Positions 36,702 through 46,373 are shown, counted from the stretch's first letter. The stretch is DNA of 64,000 nucleotides from CAZMRF01 sp964568735 (GCA_964568735.1 CAZMRF010000014.1:1-64000); one strand, 5' to 3'. Notes: a model not told the origin generated them from the sequence alone. Made by a program: numbers and translations.

Positions 36702-38123
36702 GTGAATCTCGCGGGAGCGAAGGCGGGCGTCATGGGGCTGGGGCTCAGCGGGGAGGCGGCGGTCCGCTTCCTGATCGCGAGAGGCGCGTCGGTGGTCGCC
36801 ACCGACCTGCGCGGGGAGGAGGAGCTCGGGCCGGCCGTCGCCGAGCTTCGGGCCTCGGGCGCCAGGATCGAGTGCGGGGGGCACAGCCCGTCGATCTTCG
36901 AGGGCTGCGACTTCGTCGTGATCAGCCCGGGCGTGCATCCCGATCAGGCCCCGATGGTGGAAGCTCGCAGGCGGGGTGTGAAGGTCATCAGCGAGATCGA
37001 GCTGGCGGGCCGCTTCCTGACGGGGCGGATCGCCGGCATCACGGGCAGCAACGGAAAGAGCACGGTGACGGCGCTGACGAGCGCCATCCTGACGGAGTCG
37101 GGGCTGCGCGCGCGCCCCTGCGGCAACATCGGCCTTCCCCTGATCGCCATGGCCGACACCACCCCGCGGCGCGTGAAGGTGAAGGACCTCGGCCGCGAAG
37201 AGTCCACCGGCGGGGACGCGCCCGACGTCATCTACGTCGCGGAGATCTCCTCCTTCCAGCTCGAAGCCATCGAGACCTTCCGCCCCTCCGTCGCGGCGCT
37301 CCTGAACCTGAGCCCCGACCACCAGGATCGCTACGCCTCCCCGGCCGACTACTACGCGGCGAAGGCGCGGATCTTCTCGAACCAGCGCTCCGCCGACACG
37401 GCGGTCATCAACGCCGACGACCCGGAGACGTGGGCGCTCGCCACGACGCTGAGGGCCCGGCTCGTCTCCTTCTCGCTCGGGTCGGGCGACGGCGAGGGCG
37501 TCCGCCTCAGGGACGGCCGGCTCGTGCACGTGCAGGGAGGCAGCGAGACCTTCCTCATCTCCGCCTCGGACGTGGGATTGCCCGGGCGCCACAACCTCGA
37601 AAACGTGGCCGCCTCGGCCGCCATCGCGCTCTCTCTGGGCGCGCGCGCCTCCGCTGTCCGGGATGCCGTCGCGCCCTTCCGGGGGCTGCCGCACCGGCTC
37701 CGCTTCGTCAGGAAGATCAACGGCGTCTCTCTCTACGACGATTCGAAGGCCACCAACGAAGGGGCGACGATACGGGCCGTGGAGTCCTTCACCTCTCTCG
37801 TGGTCCTGCTCCTGGGCGGGCGCGACAAGGGCGGCGACTTCGCCGCGCTGGCGCGGCGGATCGCCGGCAGGGTCCGGACGGTCGTGACGTTCGGGGAGGC
37901 GGGCCCGGCGATCGCCCCGCACATGAGGCGCGAGATGGAGGTGATCGAGGCAGGGAGCCTCGAAGATGCGGTCCGCCGCGCGCTCGATGCGGCGGGGCCG
38001 GGGGAGGTGGTCCTCCTGGCGCCGGCCTGCGCCTCCTTCGACGCCTTCTCCGGGTACGCCGCGCGGGGGGAGGCCTTCGTCAGGGAAGTGGAGCGGCTCG
38101 CGCTCGAGAGGGAGGGCGGCTGA
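36702..38123 (+). CDS. murD: UDP-MurNAc-L-Ala:D-Glu ligase
   Basis: This ligase adds D-glutamate to UDP-MurNAc-L-alanine. The 473-residue protein has the N-terminal nucleotide fold GVMGLGLSGEAAVRFL, the ATP loop GITGSNGKSTVTAL (about 112), the NLSPDHQDRY region and YDDSKATNEGAT near the C-terminal domain. The central domain carries an insertion of about 15 residues after TTPRR compared with short MurDs. GTG 36702 follows the mraY stop by 4 bases. Confidence 0.95.
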   Translation: MNLAGAKAGVMGLGLSGEAAVRFLIARGASVVATDLRGEEELGPAVAELRASGARIECGGHSPSIFEGCDFVVISPGVHPDQAPMVEARRRGVKVISEIELAGRFLTGRIAGITGSNGKSTVTALTSAILTESGLRARPCGNIGLPLIAMADTTPRRVKVKDLGREESTGGDAPDVIYVAEISSFQLEAIETFRPSVAALLNLSPDHQDRYASPADYYAAKARIFSNQRSADTAVINADDPETWALATTLRARLVSFSLGSGDGEGVRLRDGRLVHVQGGSETFLISASDVGLPGRHNLENVAASAAIALSLGARASAVRDAVAPFRGLPHRLRFVRKINGVSLYDDSKATNEGATIRAVESFTSLVVLLLGGRDKGGDFAALARRIAGRVRTVVTFGEAGPAIAPHMRREMEVIEAGSLEDAVRRALDAAGPGEVVLLAPACASFDAFSGYAARGEAFVREVERLALEREGG

Positions 38124-39226
38124 TGGCGGCCAAGCGCTCCTTCGACGGGATCCTCTTCGTCCTGATCATGCTCCTCCCGGCGGTGGGCCTCGTCATGATC
38201 TACAGCACCTCGGCCGTGATCTCTCAGCGCGAGTTCGGAGATCCCTATCACTTCTTCAAGAGGCAGGCGGCCTGGCTGATCCTGGGATTCACCGTGATGG
38301 CGATCCTCATGCGCCTCGACTACCGCCGGCTCAACAACCGATGGGTGGCGGGGATGCCGATGGCGGCGACGACGCTGCTCCTGCTCTGGGCGCTCTTCAG
38401 CCCCCCCATCAACAACACCAACCGCTGGGTGAGGATCGGCCCGCTGACGATCCAGCCCTCGGAGCTGGCCAAGCTCACGCTCATCGTCTTCCTGGCCTGG
38501 ATCATCTGCTCGTCGCGCTCGAGCCTCACCGAGCTGCGCGGCCCGATCCTGGCCTGCCTCGCCACCGTGGCCGCGGTGGCGGCTCTCGTGGCGATCGAGC
38601 CCGACATGGGGACGGCGATCACGATCACCGCCATCAGCTTCGCGCTCCTCTTCGCGGCCGGCATCCACTGGGGCTTCATCGCCGGCCCCGCCGCTCTGAT
38701 GACGGCCGGGGGCGTGATCATGCTCCTCACGACGGACTACCAGTGGGTCCGCCTCCGGGCCTTCTACGACCTCTGGTTCGGCGAGGGAGGAGATCTCTCG
38801 GGCAGCGGCTACCAGGCCTCCCAGTCGGTCATCGCGATCGCCTCGGGAGGGCTGACGGGGCGCGGGCTCGGAGAGGGAGCGCAGAAGCTCTTCTTCCTTC
38901 CCTACCCGCACACCGATTTCGTCTTCTCCACGATCGGCGAGGAGCTGGGCTTCCTGGGAGCGACGGCCATCGTCGCGGCCTTCCTAATCCTTCTATGGAA
39001 GGGGCTGCGCATCGCCGCCGGCGTGCCGGATCGCTTTCTCGCCCTCGTGGCCTTCGGAGCGGCGGTGATGCTGGCCGGGCAGGCCTTCATCAACATCGGG
39101 GTCTGCCTCGCCCTGCTGCCCACGAAGGGGCTCCCGCTCCCCTTCCTCTCTTATGGCGGATCCTCCCTCGTCACGAGCATGGCGGCGGCGGGGCTCCTTC
39201 TCAATGCTTCGCAGTACAAGACATGA
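38123..39226 (+). CDS. ftsW: Septal peptidoglycan glycosyltransferase FtsW
   Basis: A SEDS-family polymerase that works with FtsI at the septum. The 367-residue protein has ten hydrophobic segments and the SEDS landmarks YSTSAVIS, NNTNRWVRIGPLTIQPSELA, EPDMGTAITI, FLPYPHTDFVFSTIGEELGF and PFLSYGGSSLV. The catalytic Asp is probably in the long loop before HTDF. ATG 38123 shares its first base with the murD stop. Confidence 0.97.
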   Translation: MAAKRSFDGILFVLIMLLPAVGLVMIYSTSAVISQREFGDPYHFFKRQAAWLILGFTVMAILMRLDYRRLNNRWVAGMPMAATTLLLLWALFSPPINNTNRWVRIGPLTIQPSELAKLTLIVFLAWIICSSRSSLTELRGPILACLATVAAVAALVAIEPDMGTAITITAISFALLFAAGIHWGFIAGPAALMTAGGVIMLLTTDYQWVRLRAFYDLWFGEGGDLSGSGYQASQSVIAIASGGLTGRGLGEGAQKLFFLPYPHTDFVFSTIGEELGFLGATAIVAAFLILLWKGLRIAAGVPDRFLALVAFGAAVMLAGQAFINIGVCLALLPTKGLPLPFLSYGGSSLVTSMAAAGLLLNASQYKT

Positions 39227-39240
39227 GGGGGAAGGCGTGA

Positions 39241-40377
39241 GTGCGGGATGCGATGGGACGGAGTGGCGGGGATGAGCGCGTGCGGATCCTCATCGCGGGC
39301 GGCGGCACGGGCGGCCATCTCTACCCGGCCATCGCTATCGCCCGAGAGCTGCAAGCGAGGATCGAGGGGTGCGACGTGCTGATGGTCGGAACGTCGAGAG
39401 GGCTGGAAGCGAGGGTTCTCCCCGAGGAGGGGCTCCCGCTCGCCACGATTCCAGTCGCCGGGTTGAAGGGCAAGAGCCTCAGGGCCACGGCCTCGGGACT
39501 GGCGCGCCTGCCGCTCGCGCTCGCCTCCTCGTTGAGCCTCGTCAGCCGCCATCGCCCCCGCGTGGTCATCGGCGTCGGCGGCTACGCCTCGGGCCCTGTC
39601 GTGGCCGCGGCCATCCTGCGAAGGCGGCCCACGCTCATCCACGAGCAGAACATGATCCCCGGCGCGACGAACCGGTGGCTGGCTCCCTGGGTCAGCGAGG
39701 TGGCGCTCTCCTTCGAGGAGACGAGGAGCCGCCTCGGAGGGCGCGGCGTCGTGACGGGGAATCCCGTGAGGCGCGAGTTCGGCACCGTCGCTCCGCGCGC
39801 GGCACGACGTGCCGGAGAGCCCGCGCGCCTTCTCGTCTTCGGGGGGAGCCAGGGGGCCTCGGCGATCAACCGGGCCATGGCCGATGCGGCGCCCGCGCTG
39901 GCCTCGGGGGGACGGCCGCCGCGGATCCTCCACCAGGTCGGGCGCGACGACGTGGCCGCCATCCAGGATGCCTACGCCCGCGCCGGCATCGAGGCCGACG
40001 TCCGCCCCTACATCAAGGAGATGGCGCAGGCGATGGAGGAGGCCGACCTCGTCATCGCTCGCGCCGGCGCGACGACGGTGGCGGAGCTGACCGCAGCGGG
40101 GCGCGGCTCGATCCTGGTTCCCTTCCCGCAGGCCATCCACGATCACCAGACGCTGAATGCGAAGGCCCTGGAGAAGGCGGGCGCGGCCGTCGTCGTCCGG
40201 CAGTCCGAATTGACCGGAGCGAAGCTGGCCGCGCTCGTTCGAGAGCTGCTCGGCGCGGAAGAGCGGCTGGCCTCGATGGCCGATGCTGCGAGGCGGCTGG
40301 GCCGGCCCGGCGCGGCCTCCGAGATCGCCGACCTCGCCGTGCGCCTCATGAAGCCGCCCCTGGAGAAGGCGTCATGA
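39241..40377 (+). CDS. murG: Lipid II synthase MurG
   Basis: This GT28 enzyme adds GlcNAc to lipid I on the inner membrane face. The 378-residue protein has GGGTGGHLYPAIAIARELQ, VGGYASGPVVAAA with HEQNMIPGATNRWLAP, and the donor loop GGSQGASAINRAM. GTG 39241 follows GGGGGAAGG; an ATG at 39253 is also in frame. The stop overlaps murC by four bases. Confidence 0.96.
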   Translation: MRDAMGRSGGDERVRILIAGGGTGGHLYPAIAIARELQARIEGCDVLMVGTSRGLEARVLPEEGLPLATIPVAGLKGKSLRATASGLARLPLALASSLSLVSRHRPRVVIGVGGYASGPVVAAAILRRRPTLIHEQNMIPGATNRWLAPWVSEVALSFEETRSRLGGRGVVTGNPVRREFGTVAPRAARRAGEPARLLVFGGSQGASAINRAMADAAPALASGGRPPRILHQVGRDDVAAIQDAYARAGIEADVRPYIKEMAQAMEEADLVIARAGATTVAELTAAGRGSILVPFPQAIHDHQTLNAKALEKAGAAVVVRQSELTGAKLAALVRELLGAEERLASMADAARRLGRPGAASEIADLAVRLMKPPLEKAS

Positions 40378-41915
40378 ACGCCGCCGCACGGAGGCTCCAC
40401 CCCGAGGCGGCGGAGCCCGCGGGCCGGCGGGGGACGCTCGCGTTCAGGAAGACCTCGCACCTCCATTTCGTGGGGATCGGCGGGACGGGGATGTGCGGGA
40501 TCGCGGAAGTCCTCCTGAACATGGGTTTCAACGTGTCGGGGTCGGATCTGAAGCGCACGCCCGTCACCGAGCGGCTGGCCCGGCTGGGAGGGCGCATCTT
40601 CGAGGGGCACAAGGGCAAAAACGTCCACGGCGCCGACGTCGTCGTGGTCTCCACGGCCGTGAAGCCCGACAACGTGGAGGTGGCCGAGGCGCGGCGGATG
40701 GCGATCCCCGTCATCCCGCGGGCCGAGATGCTGGCCGAGCTGATGAGGATGAAGTTCGGCGTCGCGGTGGCCGGATCCCACGGGAAGACGAGCACGACCT
40801 CGATGGTGGCGCACGTCCTCTCCGAGTCGGGTCTCGATCCCACCATCGTGATCGGCGGGCGGCTCGGGACGCTCGACAGCCATGCCCGCCTCGGCCAGGG
40901 CGAGCTGATGGTGGCCGAGGCCGACGAGAGCGACGGCTCCTTCCTCCACCTGAGCCCGACGATCGCGGTCGCGACCAACATCGATCAGGAGCACCTCGAC
41001 CACTACGGCACGCTCGACGCCCTGCGCCAGGCCTTCGCGGAGTTCCTGAACAAGGTCCCCTTCTACGGCGCGGCCGTCGTCTGCCTGGACGATCCGGAGA
41101 TCCAGGGACTCATCCCGCGCCTGCACCGGCGGCTCATCACCTATGGCTCGAACGCCCAGGCCGATCTCTCGGTGTCGGGGATCGAGCTGCACGGCTTCGG
41201 CAGCCGCTTCCAGGTGACGTGGCGCGGCAAGGCCCTGGGTGAGGCGACGCTCTCCGTCCCCGGGCGCCACAGCGTGGACAACGCGCTCGCCGCGCTCGCC
41301 GTGGCGCTCGAGCTGGATCTTCCCTTCGACCAGGCCGCCGAGCGGCTCTCGCGCTTCCACGGCGCCGACAGGAGGTTCCAGCTCCGCGGGACGCTCGCCG
41401 GAGACGTGATGGTCATCGACGACTACGCCCACCATCCCACGGAGATCCGCGCCACGCTCGCGGCGGCGCGCGAGGGATGGGGCAAGCGCACCATCGCCGT
41501 CTTCCAGCCGCATCGTTACACGCGCGTGGCCGCGCTCCTGGAGGAGTTCGGCCGCTGCTTCTACGACGCCGACACCGTCGTCGTGACGCCCATCTACCCG
41601 GCGGGAGAAGAGCCCATCCCCGGCGTGGACTCGAAGGCGCTCTTCGAGAGGATCCGCACGCATGGCCATCGCGACGTGAGGCTGGCCGGGAGCCTCGACG
41701 AAGCGCTCGCGATCGTCCGCGAGATCGTGGCCGGCGGGGACATGATCGTGACGCTGGGAGCCGGTGACGTGAACAGGATCTGCAGCGAGCTCGTCGCGGG
41801 CGCGGACCTCCCGGGCGGCGGAGCATCAATGAAACCCGGTGGCGCGAGCGAAGCCGGTGGCGCAGACGCGAAGAGCAGAGGCGCGCGGCGGGCCGGCGGT
41901 CGCAAGGGACGATGA
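40374..41915 (+). CDS. murC: UDP-MurNAc:L-Ala ligase
   Basis: This ligase adds the first residue, L-alanine, to UDP-MurNAc. The 513-residue protein has the UDP loop HFVGIGGTGMCGIAEVL, the ATP loop VAGSHGKTSTTSMVAHVL (about 134-151), ADESDGSFL and DDYAHHPTEIRATLAAAREG. A Gly/Ala/Arg-rich tail of about 35 residues extends past the usual end. ATG 40374 overlaps the murG stop. Confidence 0.96.
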   Translation: MNAAARRLHPEAAEPAGRRGTLAFRKTSHLHFVGIGGTGMCGIAEVLLNMGFNVSGSDLKRTPVTERLARLGGRIFEGHKGKNVHGADVVVVSTAVKPDNVEVAEARRMAIPVIPRAEMLAELMRMKFGVAVAGSHGKTSTTSMVAHVLSESGLDPTIVIGGRLGTLDSHARLGQGELMVAEADESDGSFLHLSPTIAVATNIDQEHLDHYGTLDALRQAFAEFLNKVPFYGAAVVCLDDPEIQGLIPRLHRRLITYGSNAQADLSVSGIELHGFGSRFQVTWRGKALGEATLSVPGRHSVDNALAALAVALELDLPFDQAAERLSRFHGADRRFQLRGTLAGDVMVIDDYAHHPTEIRATLAAAREGWGKRTIAVFQPHRYTRVAALLEEFGRCFYDADTVVVTPIYPAGEEPIPGVDSKALFERIRTHGHRDVRLAGSLDEALAIVREIVAGGDMIVTLGAGDVNRICSELVAGADLPGGGASMKPGGASEAGGADAKSRGARRAGGRKGR

Positions 41916-41924
41916 GGCTGAGCC

Positions 41925-42833
41925 ATGGATCGGGAGCGTCAGGAACGACTTCGAGAGATCGCCTCCGACTGCGGGGTGCCCGTGGAGAGCGGGCGGCGCC
42001 TCTCGGAGCTGACCAGCCTCGGTGTGGGCGGCGCGATCGTCTCCCTGCTCCGGCCGGCGACGGTCGCAACGCTCGCGGCGCTGCTCTCGGAGATGCAGCG
42101 CGCGGGGCTGCCCTTCCGCGTCCTGGGAGGCGGGGCGAACATCGCGGGGGGGCCGGGCCCCATCGCGGAGCCCGTCGTCCTGACGCGCACCCTCAAGCAG
42201 GAGATCGCCTTCGAGGGCACGCTCGTGATCGCGGGCGCAGGAACGAACATCAAGAGGACGGTCACGGCCTGCGTCGCGCGCGGGCTGGCGGGGCTGGAGT
42301 GGGCCGAAGGGATCCCGGGGACGATCGGGGGCGCTGTCGCGATGAACGCGGGATCGTACGGCTCGGACTTCTCTCGCCCGGTCGTGGAGGTGGCCTGGCT
42401 CGCGCCCGATGGATCGCTGCGCCGGCGCCACGTGGGGCCGGAGGACTTCTCCTACAGGAGCAGCCCCTTCCGGAGCGAGGGCGTCATCATCGAAGCCGCC
42501 TTCCGGCTGGCGGAGGACGATCCGCGCACGCTGCACGAGAAGATGCGCGGCTACCAGGCGCGCCGGACCGCCTCGCAGCCCCCGGGCGAGCGCAGCGCCG
42601 GCTGCATCTTTCGCAACCCCCGGGGCGACTCGGCGGGGAGGATCATCGATGCATCGGGATTGAAGGGGCTCGCCGTCGGAGGAGCATCGGTCAGCGACGT
42701 CCACGCGAACTTCATCGTCAACCGGGGCGACGCGACGAGCGAGAATCTCTTCGCGCTCATCGAGAGGATCAAGGAAGAGGTGCTGAAGCGGACGGGAATG
42801 GTCCTCGAAGAGGAGGTCGTCCGGTGGCCCTAG
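41925..42833 (+). CDS. murB: UDP-N-acetylenolpyruvoylglucosamine reductase
   Basis: The FAD enzyme that makes UDP-MurNAc. The 302-residue protein has LGGGANIAGG, the FAD-contacting GLAGLEWAEGIPGTIGGAVA then MNAGSYGSD, and the active-site segment SAGCIFRNP, where the proton-donating Ser of E. coli MurB is Cys. Its short length and missing insert make it a type II MurB. It lies between murC and ftsQ, where many clusters carry ddl; none is here. Confidence 0.94.
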   Translation: MDRERQERLREIASDCGVPVESGRRLSELTSLGVGGAIVSLLRPATVATLAALLSEMQRAGLPFRVLGGGANIAGGPGPIAEPVVLTRTLKQEIAFEGTLVIAGAGTNIKRTVTACVARGLAGLEWAEGIPGTIGGAVAMNAGSYGSDFSRPVVEVAWLAPDGSLRRRHVGPEDFSYRSSPFRSEGVIIEAAFRLAEDDPRTLHEKMRGYQARRTASQPPGERSAGCIFRNPRGDSAGRIIDASGLKGLAVGGASVSDVHANFIVNRGDATSENLFALIERIKEEVLKRTGMVLEEEVVRWP

Positions 42834-42843
42834 GAGCGAGCCG

Positions 42844-43698
42844 GTGACTCCCCTGCGCCGCGCTGCACGCCCAGCGGCCGAGCCGCGCTACCTGCGCCCG
42901 GAGGGCAACCGCAGGCTGCGCCGGAGGCGCAGGACGCGCGCCGCGTTGCGCGTGGGCTTCTGGATGGCCGTGCTCCTGGGCGGCGCAGGCGCCGCCTCCG
43001 CGGCCGTGTTGGGCACGTGGAGGATCGTGACGGATCCGGGGAGGTTCCCGCTGGGGATGGTGATCGTCGAGGGGGGCCCGGAGATCGTCCGCAAGGAGGT
43101 GGCCGCGAGCCTCCGCCCGCTCCACGGGCGCAACCTCTTCAACCTGGATCTCGAGCAAGCCGAGCTGGTCGTGAGGTCCCACCCGTGGGTGAGCGCCGCC
43201 AGCGTCCATCGCCGCCTTCCCGATACGCTGCTCGTCGTCCTGAGCCCCCGCCACGTGGAGGCGCTCTACCAGACCGGCGCCGAGATCCGGATGGCGGGAT
43301 CCGGAGGGCAGGATCTGGGCCCCTACGAGCCGAGATGGGCCGGCGAAGATCAGCCCGTGATCACGGGGCTTGGCGCCGCCCGGAAGGGCGAGCTGGCCGG
43401 GAAGCTCCAGGCCGCGCTGAGCGCTCTCGACGAGCTGAGGTCGGCGTCGCCGGGCTTCGTCGAGACCCTCTCCACGCTGGACGTTGCGAGGAGCGACCGC
43501 ATCGTCGTGACCCTCAGGGACTTCGCGCCGCCGATCTACCTCAGCCCTTCGATGCCGGCGCGAAACCTGGATCGCCTCCCGAGTGTCAGGGCGCGGCTGG
43601 CGGCGGAGCAGGTGGAGGTGGAGTACCTGGACCTTCGCTTCCTGAACCGTATCGTGACCCTTCCGATCCTCGAAGAAGGCGGTGAAGATGCCACGTAG
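42844..43698 (+). CDS. ftsQ: Cell division protein FtsQ/DivIB
   Basis: A bitopic division protein with a periplasmic POTRA domain that links early and late division proteins. The 284-residue protein has an Arg-rich cytoplasmic tail (about 1-35), one membrane helix (about 38-60), then POTRA (EIVRKEVAASLRPLHGRNLF) and the beta region containing VRSHPWVSAASVHRRLPDTL. GTG 42844; its 3' end overlaps ftsA. Confidence 0.93.
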   Translation: MTPLRRAARPAAEPRYLRPEGNRRLRRRRRTRAALRVGFWMAVLLGGAGAASAAVLGTWRIVTDPGRFPLGMVIVEGGPEIVRKEVAASLRPLHGRNLFNLDLEQAELVVRSHPWVSAASVHRRLPDTLLVVLSPRHVEALYQTGAEIRMAGSGGQDLGPYEPRWAGEDQPVITGLGAARKGELAGKLQAALSALDELRSASPGFVETLSTLDVARSDRIVVTLRDFAPPIYLSPSMPARNLDRLPSVRARLAAEQVEVEYLDLRFLNRIVTLPILEEGGEDAT

Positions 43699-44941
43699 AC
43701 CGGGCATCACCGTGGCCGTGGATCTCGGCTCGACGAAGGTCTGCTGCGTCGTCGGCGAGGTGAAGGAGAACGGCGCCGTCGAGGTCGTGGGCGTCGGGCG
43801 CGCGCCCGCCCGCGGCATGCGGAGGGGAGCCATCATCAACCTCGACTCCGCCGTGGAGTCGCTCAAGGCGGCGGTGGAGGAGGCCGAGACGATGGCCGGC
43901 GCCACCGTCGAGAAGGCCTATGTCAACTTCGCGGGGACGCACATCCGGGGCTTCAACAGCCGAGGCGTCGTGGCCGTCGGCTCGAGGGACCGCGAGGTGA
44001 CGCAGGCGGACGTGGATCGGGTCCTGGGATCGGCGCGCTCCCTCTCGCTTCCTCCAGACAGGGTCGTGATCCACGTCGTGGCCCAGGAGTTCACGGTGGA
44101 CGATCAGGAGGGCATCGGCGATCCCCTCGGGATGACGGGGTCGCGCCTCGAGGCCAACGTCCATGTCGTCACCGGATCGATCACGGCCATCCACAACATC
44201 ACGAACTGCCTGAACCGCGCGGGCGTCGAGGTGACGGACATCGTCCTCGACCAGCTCGCGGTGGCCGAGTCGGTCCTCACCACGGAGGAGAAGGAGCTGG
44301 GGGCCGCGCTCGTGGACATCGGCGGCGCCGCGACGCAGGTGGCCGTCTTCGACCGCGGCGCGCTCCGCCACACGGGGGTGGTGCCCCTCGGGGGCGAGTT
44401 CTTCACGGGGGACATCTCCGTGGGGCTGCGCACTCCCAACGCCGAGGCCGAGCTGATCAAGACGCGCTACGGCTGCGCCATCGCGCGGATGGTGGAGGAC
44501 GACGAGACCATCGCCGTCCCCAGCGTGGGAGGGCGCAAGCCGCGCCGCCTGTCGCGCCAGATCCTCTGCGAGATCCTCCAGCCCCGCAGCGAGGAGCTGC
44601 TGACGCTCGTGGCGGGGGAGATCGAGCGCAGCGGCTACGAGGGAGCGCTCGGCTCGGGGGTCGTCATCACCGGCGGCGGCGCCCAGCTCGAGGGACTCGT
44701 CGAGATCGGCGAGCAGATCTTCGACGCCCCGGTGCGCGTGGGGGCCCCCTCGGGAGTGGGCGGGCTCGTGGATCTCGTCTCGACGGCGCCATGGGCCACT
44801 GCCGTCGGCATCCTGCTCTTCGGGGCCCGTCACACCCCGCAGCGCGAAAAGACGATCGTGCCCGCGTGGCTCATAGGGAGAGTCTCCGGGCGCGTGCGGG
44901 AGTTCTTCAGCGACATTCTTCTGTGGCCGGGGCGCGGTTGA
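43688..44941 (+). CDS. ftsA: Cell division protein FtsA
   Basis: An actin-like ATPase that tethers FtsZ to the membrane. The 417-residue protein has AVDLGSTKVCCVVGEV, the 1C subdomain, LVDIGGAATQVAVFDRGALR and GVVITGGGAQLEGLVEIGEQ. The last 20 residues contain VREFFSDILLW, an amphipathic helix suited to membrane targeting. I prefer ATG 43688, with AAGAAGG 8 bases upstream, over GTG 43682. Confidence 0.96.
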   Translation: MPRRPGITVAVDLGSTKVCCVVGEVKENGAVEVVGVGRAPARGMRRGAIINLDSAVESLKAAVEEAETMAGATVEKAYVNFAGTHIRGFNSRGVVAVGSRDREVTQADVDRVLGSARSLSLPPDRVVIHVVAQEFTVDDQEGIGDPLGMTGSRLEANVHVVTGSITAIHNITNCLNRAGVEVTDIVLDQLAVAESVLTTEEKELGAALVDIGGAATQVAVFDRGALRHTGVVPLGGEFFTGDISVGLRTPNAEAELIKTRYGCAIARMVEDDETIAVPSVGGRKPRRLSRQILCEILQPRSEELLTLVAGEIERSGYEGALGSGVVITGGGAQLEGLVEIGEQIFDAPVRVGAPSGVGGLVDLVSTAPWATAVGILLFGARHTPQREKTIVPAWLIGRVSGRVREFFSDILLWPGRG

Positions 44942-44996
44942 GGCGCGCCGGCCGGAAACTGGCATCATCTCCGTCCGCAAGGGCGGATTCAGGGAG

Positions 44997-45038
44997 CCCG
45001 GGCTCGGCCCGGGAACGGGTCCCGACGGGACGGGAGGT
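44997..45038 (+). promoter_or_regulatory. Two hairpins and ribosome site before ftsZ
   Basis: The 100-base ftsA-ftsZ gap holds CCCGGG (44997-45002) / CCCGGG (45008-45013) and GTCCC (45019-45023) / GGGAC (45027-45031), immediately before the GGGAGGT ribosome site at 45032-45038. These could limit ftsZ translation or stabilise its message. Confidence 0.5.
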
Positions 45039-45041
45039 CTG

Positions 45042-46373
45042 ATGATCACGATCGATGAAGGCACTTCGGACGCCGAAGGGCGGGTGAGGCTCGACATCCA
45101 GGACGATCTCATGGTCGGCGCGAGGATCAAGGTCGTGGGCGTCGGCGGCGGCGGCTGCAACGCCGTCAACCGGATGATTGCCGCACGAATGCAGGGCGTG
45201 GAATTCGTGGCCGTCAACACCGACTGCCAGGATCTCCGGGCGTCGGAGGCCGGCGTGAAGATGCAGATCGGCGGGAAGCTCACGAAGGGCCTCGGCGCCG
45301 GATCCAACCCCGAGGTGGGGCGCCAGGCGGCGCTCGAGGACACCGAGAAGCTCCTCGAGACCCTCGAAGGCGCCGACATGGTCTTCATCACGGCCGGCTT
45401 GGGAGGCGGCACCGGCACCGGGGCCACCCCCATCGTCGCCTCCCTCGCAAGCGAGCTCGGCGCACTGGTCGTGGCCGTGGTGACGAAGCCCTTCTCCTTC
45501 GAAGGGCGGCGGCGCCGGGAGCAGGCCGAGCTGGGGCTCGGTGAGCTGCGCGACTGCGTGGACACCGTCATCTGCATCCCCAACGAGAAGCTGCTCACCT
45601 CCGTGGACAGGCAGACGACGCTCCAGGCGGCCTTCCTCATCGCCGATGACATCCTGCGCCAGGCCGTCCAGGGGATCTCCGACCTGATCACGATCCCCGG
45701 CGAGATCAACCTCGACTTCGCCGACGTGCGAACGGTCATGAAGGGGATGGGCATGGCCCTGATGGGAACGGGCATCGCCACCGGGGAGAGCCGCGCCGCC
45801 GAGGCCGCGCAGCGGGCGATCTCCTCTCCGCTCCTGGAGGACGCCAGCATCCAGGGGGCGCGCGGCGTGCTGATCAACATCACGGGCGGCCCGGCCATGA
45901 CGCTCTTCGAGGTGGCCGAGGCCTCGAACATCGTCCAGCAGGCGGCCCACGAGGACGCGAACATCATCTTCGGGACCGTCATCGACGAGAAGATGACGGA
46001 TGCCATCAAGGTGACCGTCATCGCCACCGGCTTCCGGGAGATCAAGAAGGAGGAGCCGCTCGCCAGGCCGGCCCGCCCCGGCGCTCACGTCGGGACGAGG
46101 GTCGAATCCGGCTCACGCATCGTGACCGAGACGGGCGGCCGCCAGGGCCTCGGGACGGGCACGCGCCCCGGAGGGGATCACGCCGGGAGCCGGACACCGG
46201 GGGCCGCGGCGCCGGGAGCCAGGCCGGCGGGGCAACCGGAGAGCCCCTTTCTCAGGAAGGGCCCCGGCCGCTCCGTCCCTATCGGCACCGACGAGGGAGG
46301 CTACGGCCCGAACTTCACGAACCTCCGCGACGACCTCGACATCCCGACATTTCTGAGGCGGCAGATGGACTGA
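45042..46373 (+). CDS. ftsZ: Cell division GTPase FtsZ
   Basis: The tubulin-like GTPase that forms the division ring. The 443-residue protein has KVVGVGGGGCNAVNRMI, the tubulin signature GGGTGTGATPIVASLA (about 124-139), and the T7 loop NLDFADVRTVM with catalytic Asp. A disordered Gly/Pro/Arg-rich linker (about 345-425) leads to the conserved C-terminal peptide DDLDIPTFLRRQMD that binds FtsA. It is the last gene of the cluster. Confidence 0.98.
   Translation: MITIDEGTSDAEGRVRLDIQDDLMVGARIKVVGVGGGGCNAVNRMIAARMQGVEFVAVNTDCQDLRASEAGVKMQIGGKLTKGLGAGSNPEVGRQAALEDTEKLLETLEGADMVFITAGLGGGTGTGATPIVASLASELGALVVAVVTKPFSFEGRRRREQAELGLGELRDCVDTVICIPNEKLLTSVDRQTTLQAAFLIADDILRQAVQGISDLITIPGEINLDFADVRTVMKGMGMALMGTGIATGESRAAEAAQRAISSPLLEDASIQGARGVLINITGGPAMTLFEVAEASNIVQQAAHEDANIIFGTVIDEKMTDAIKVTVIATGFREIKKEEPLARPARPGAHVGTRVESGSRIVTETGGRQGLGTGTRPGGDHAGSRTPGAAAPGARPAGQPESPFLRKGPGRSVPIGTDEGGYGPNFTNLRDDLDIPTFLRRQMD

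Noticed and set aside
43586..46045. 819-codon minus-strand frame opposite ftsA/ftsZ
   Set aside because: Antisense shadow of two certain genes with no recognisable protein features.
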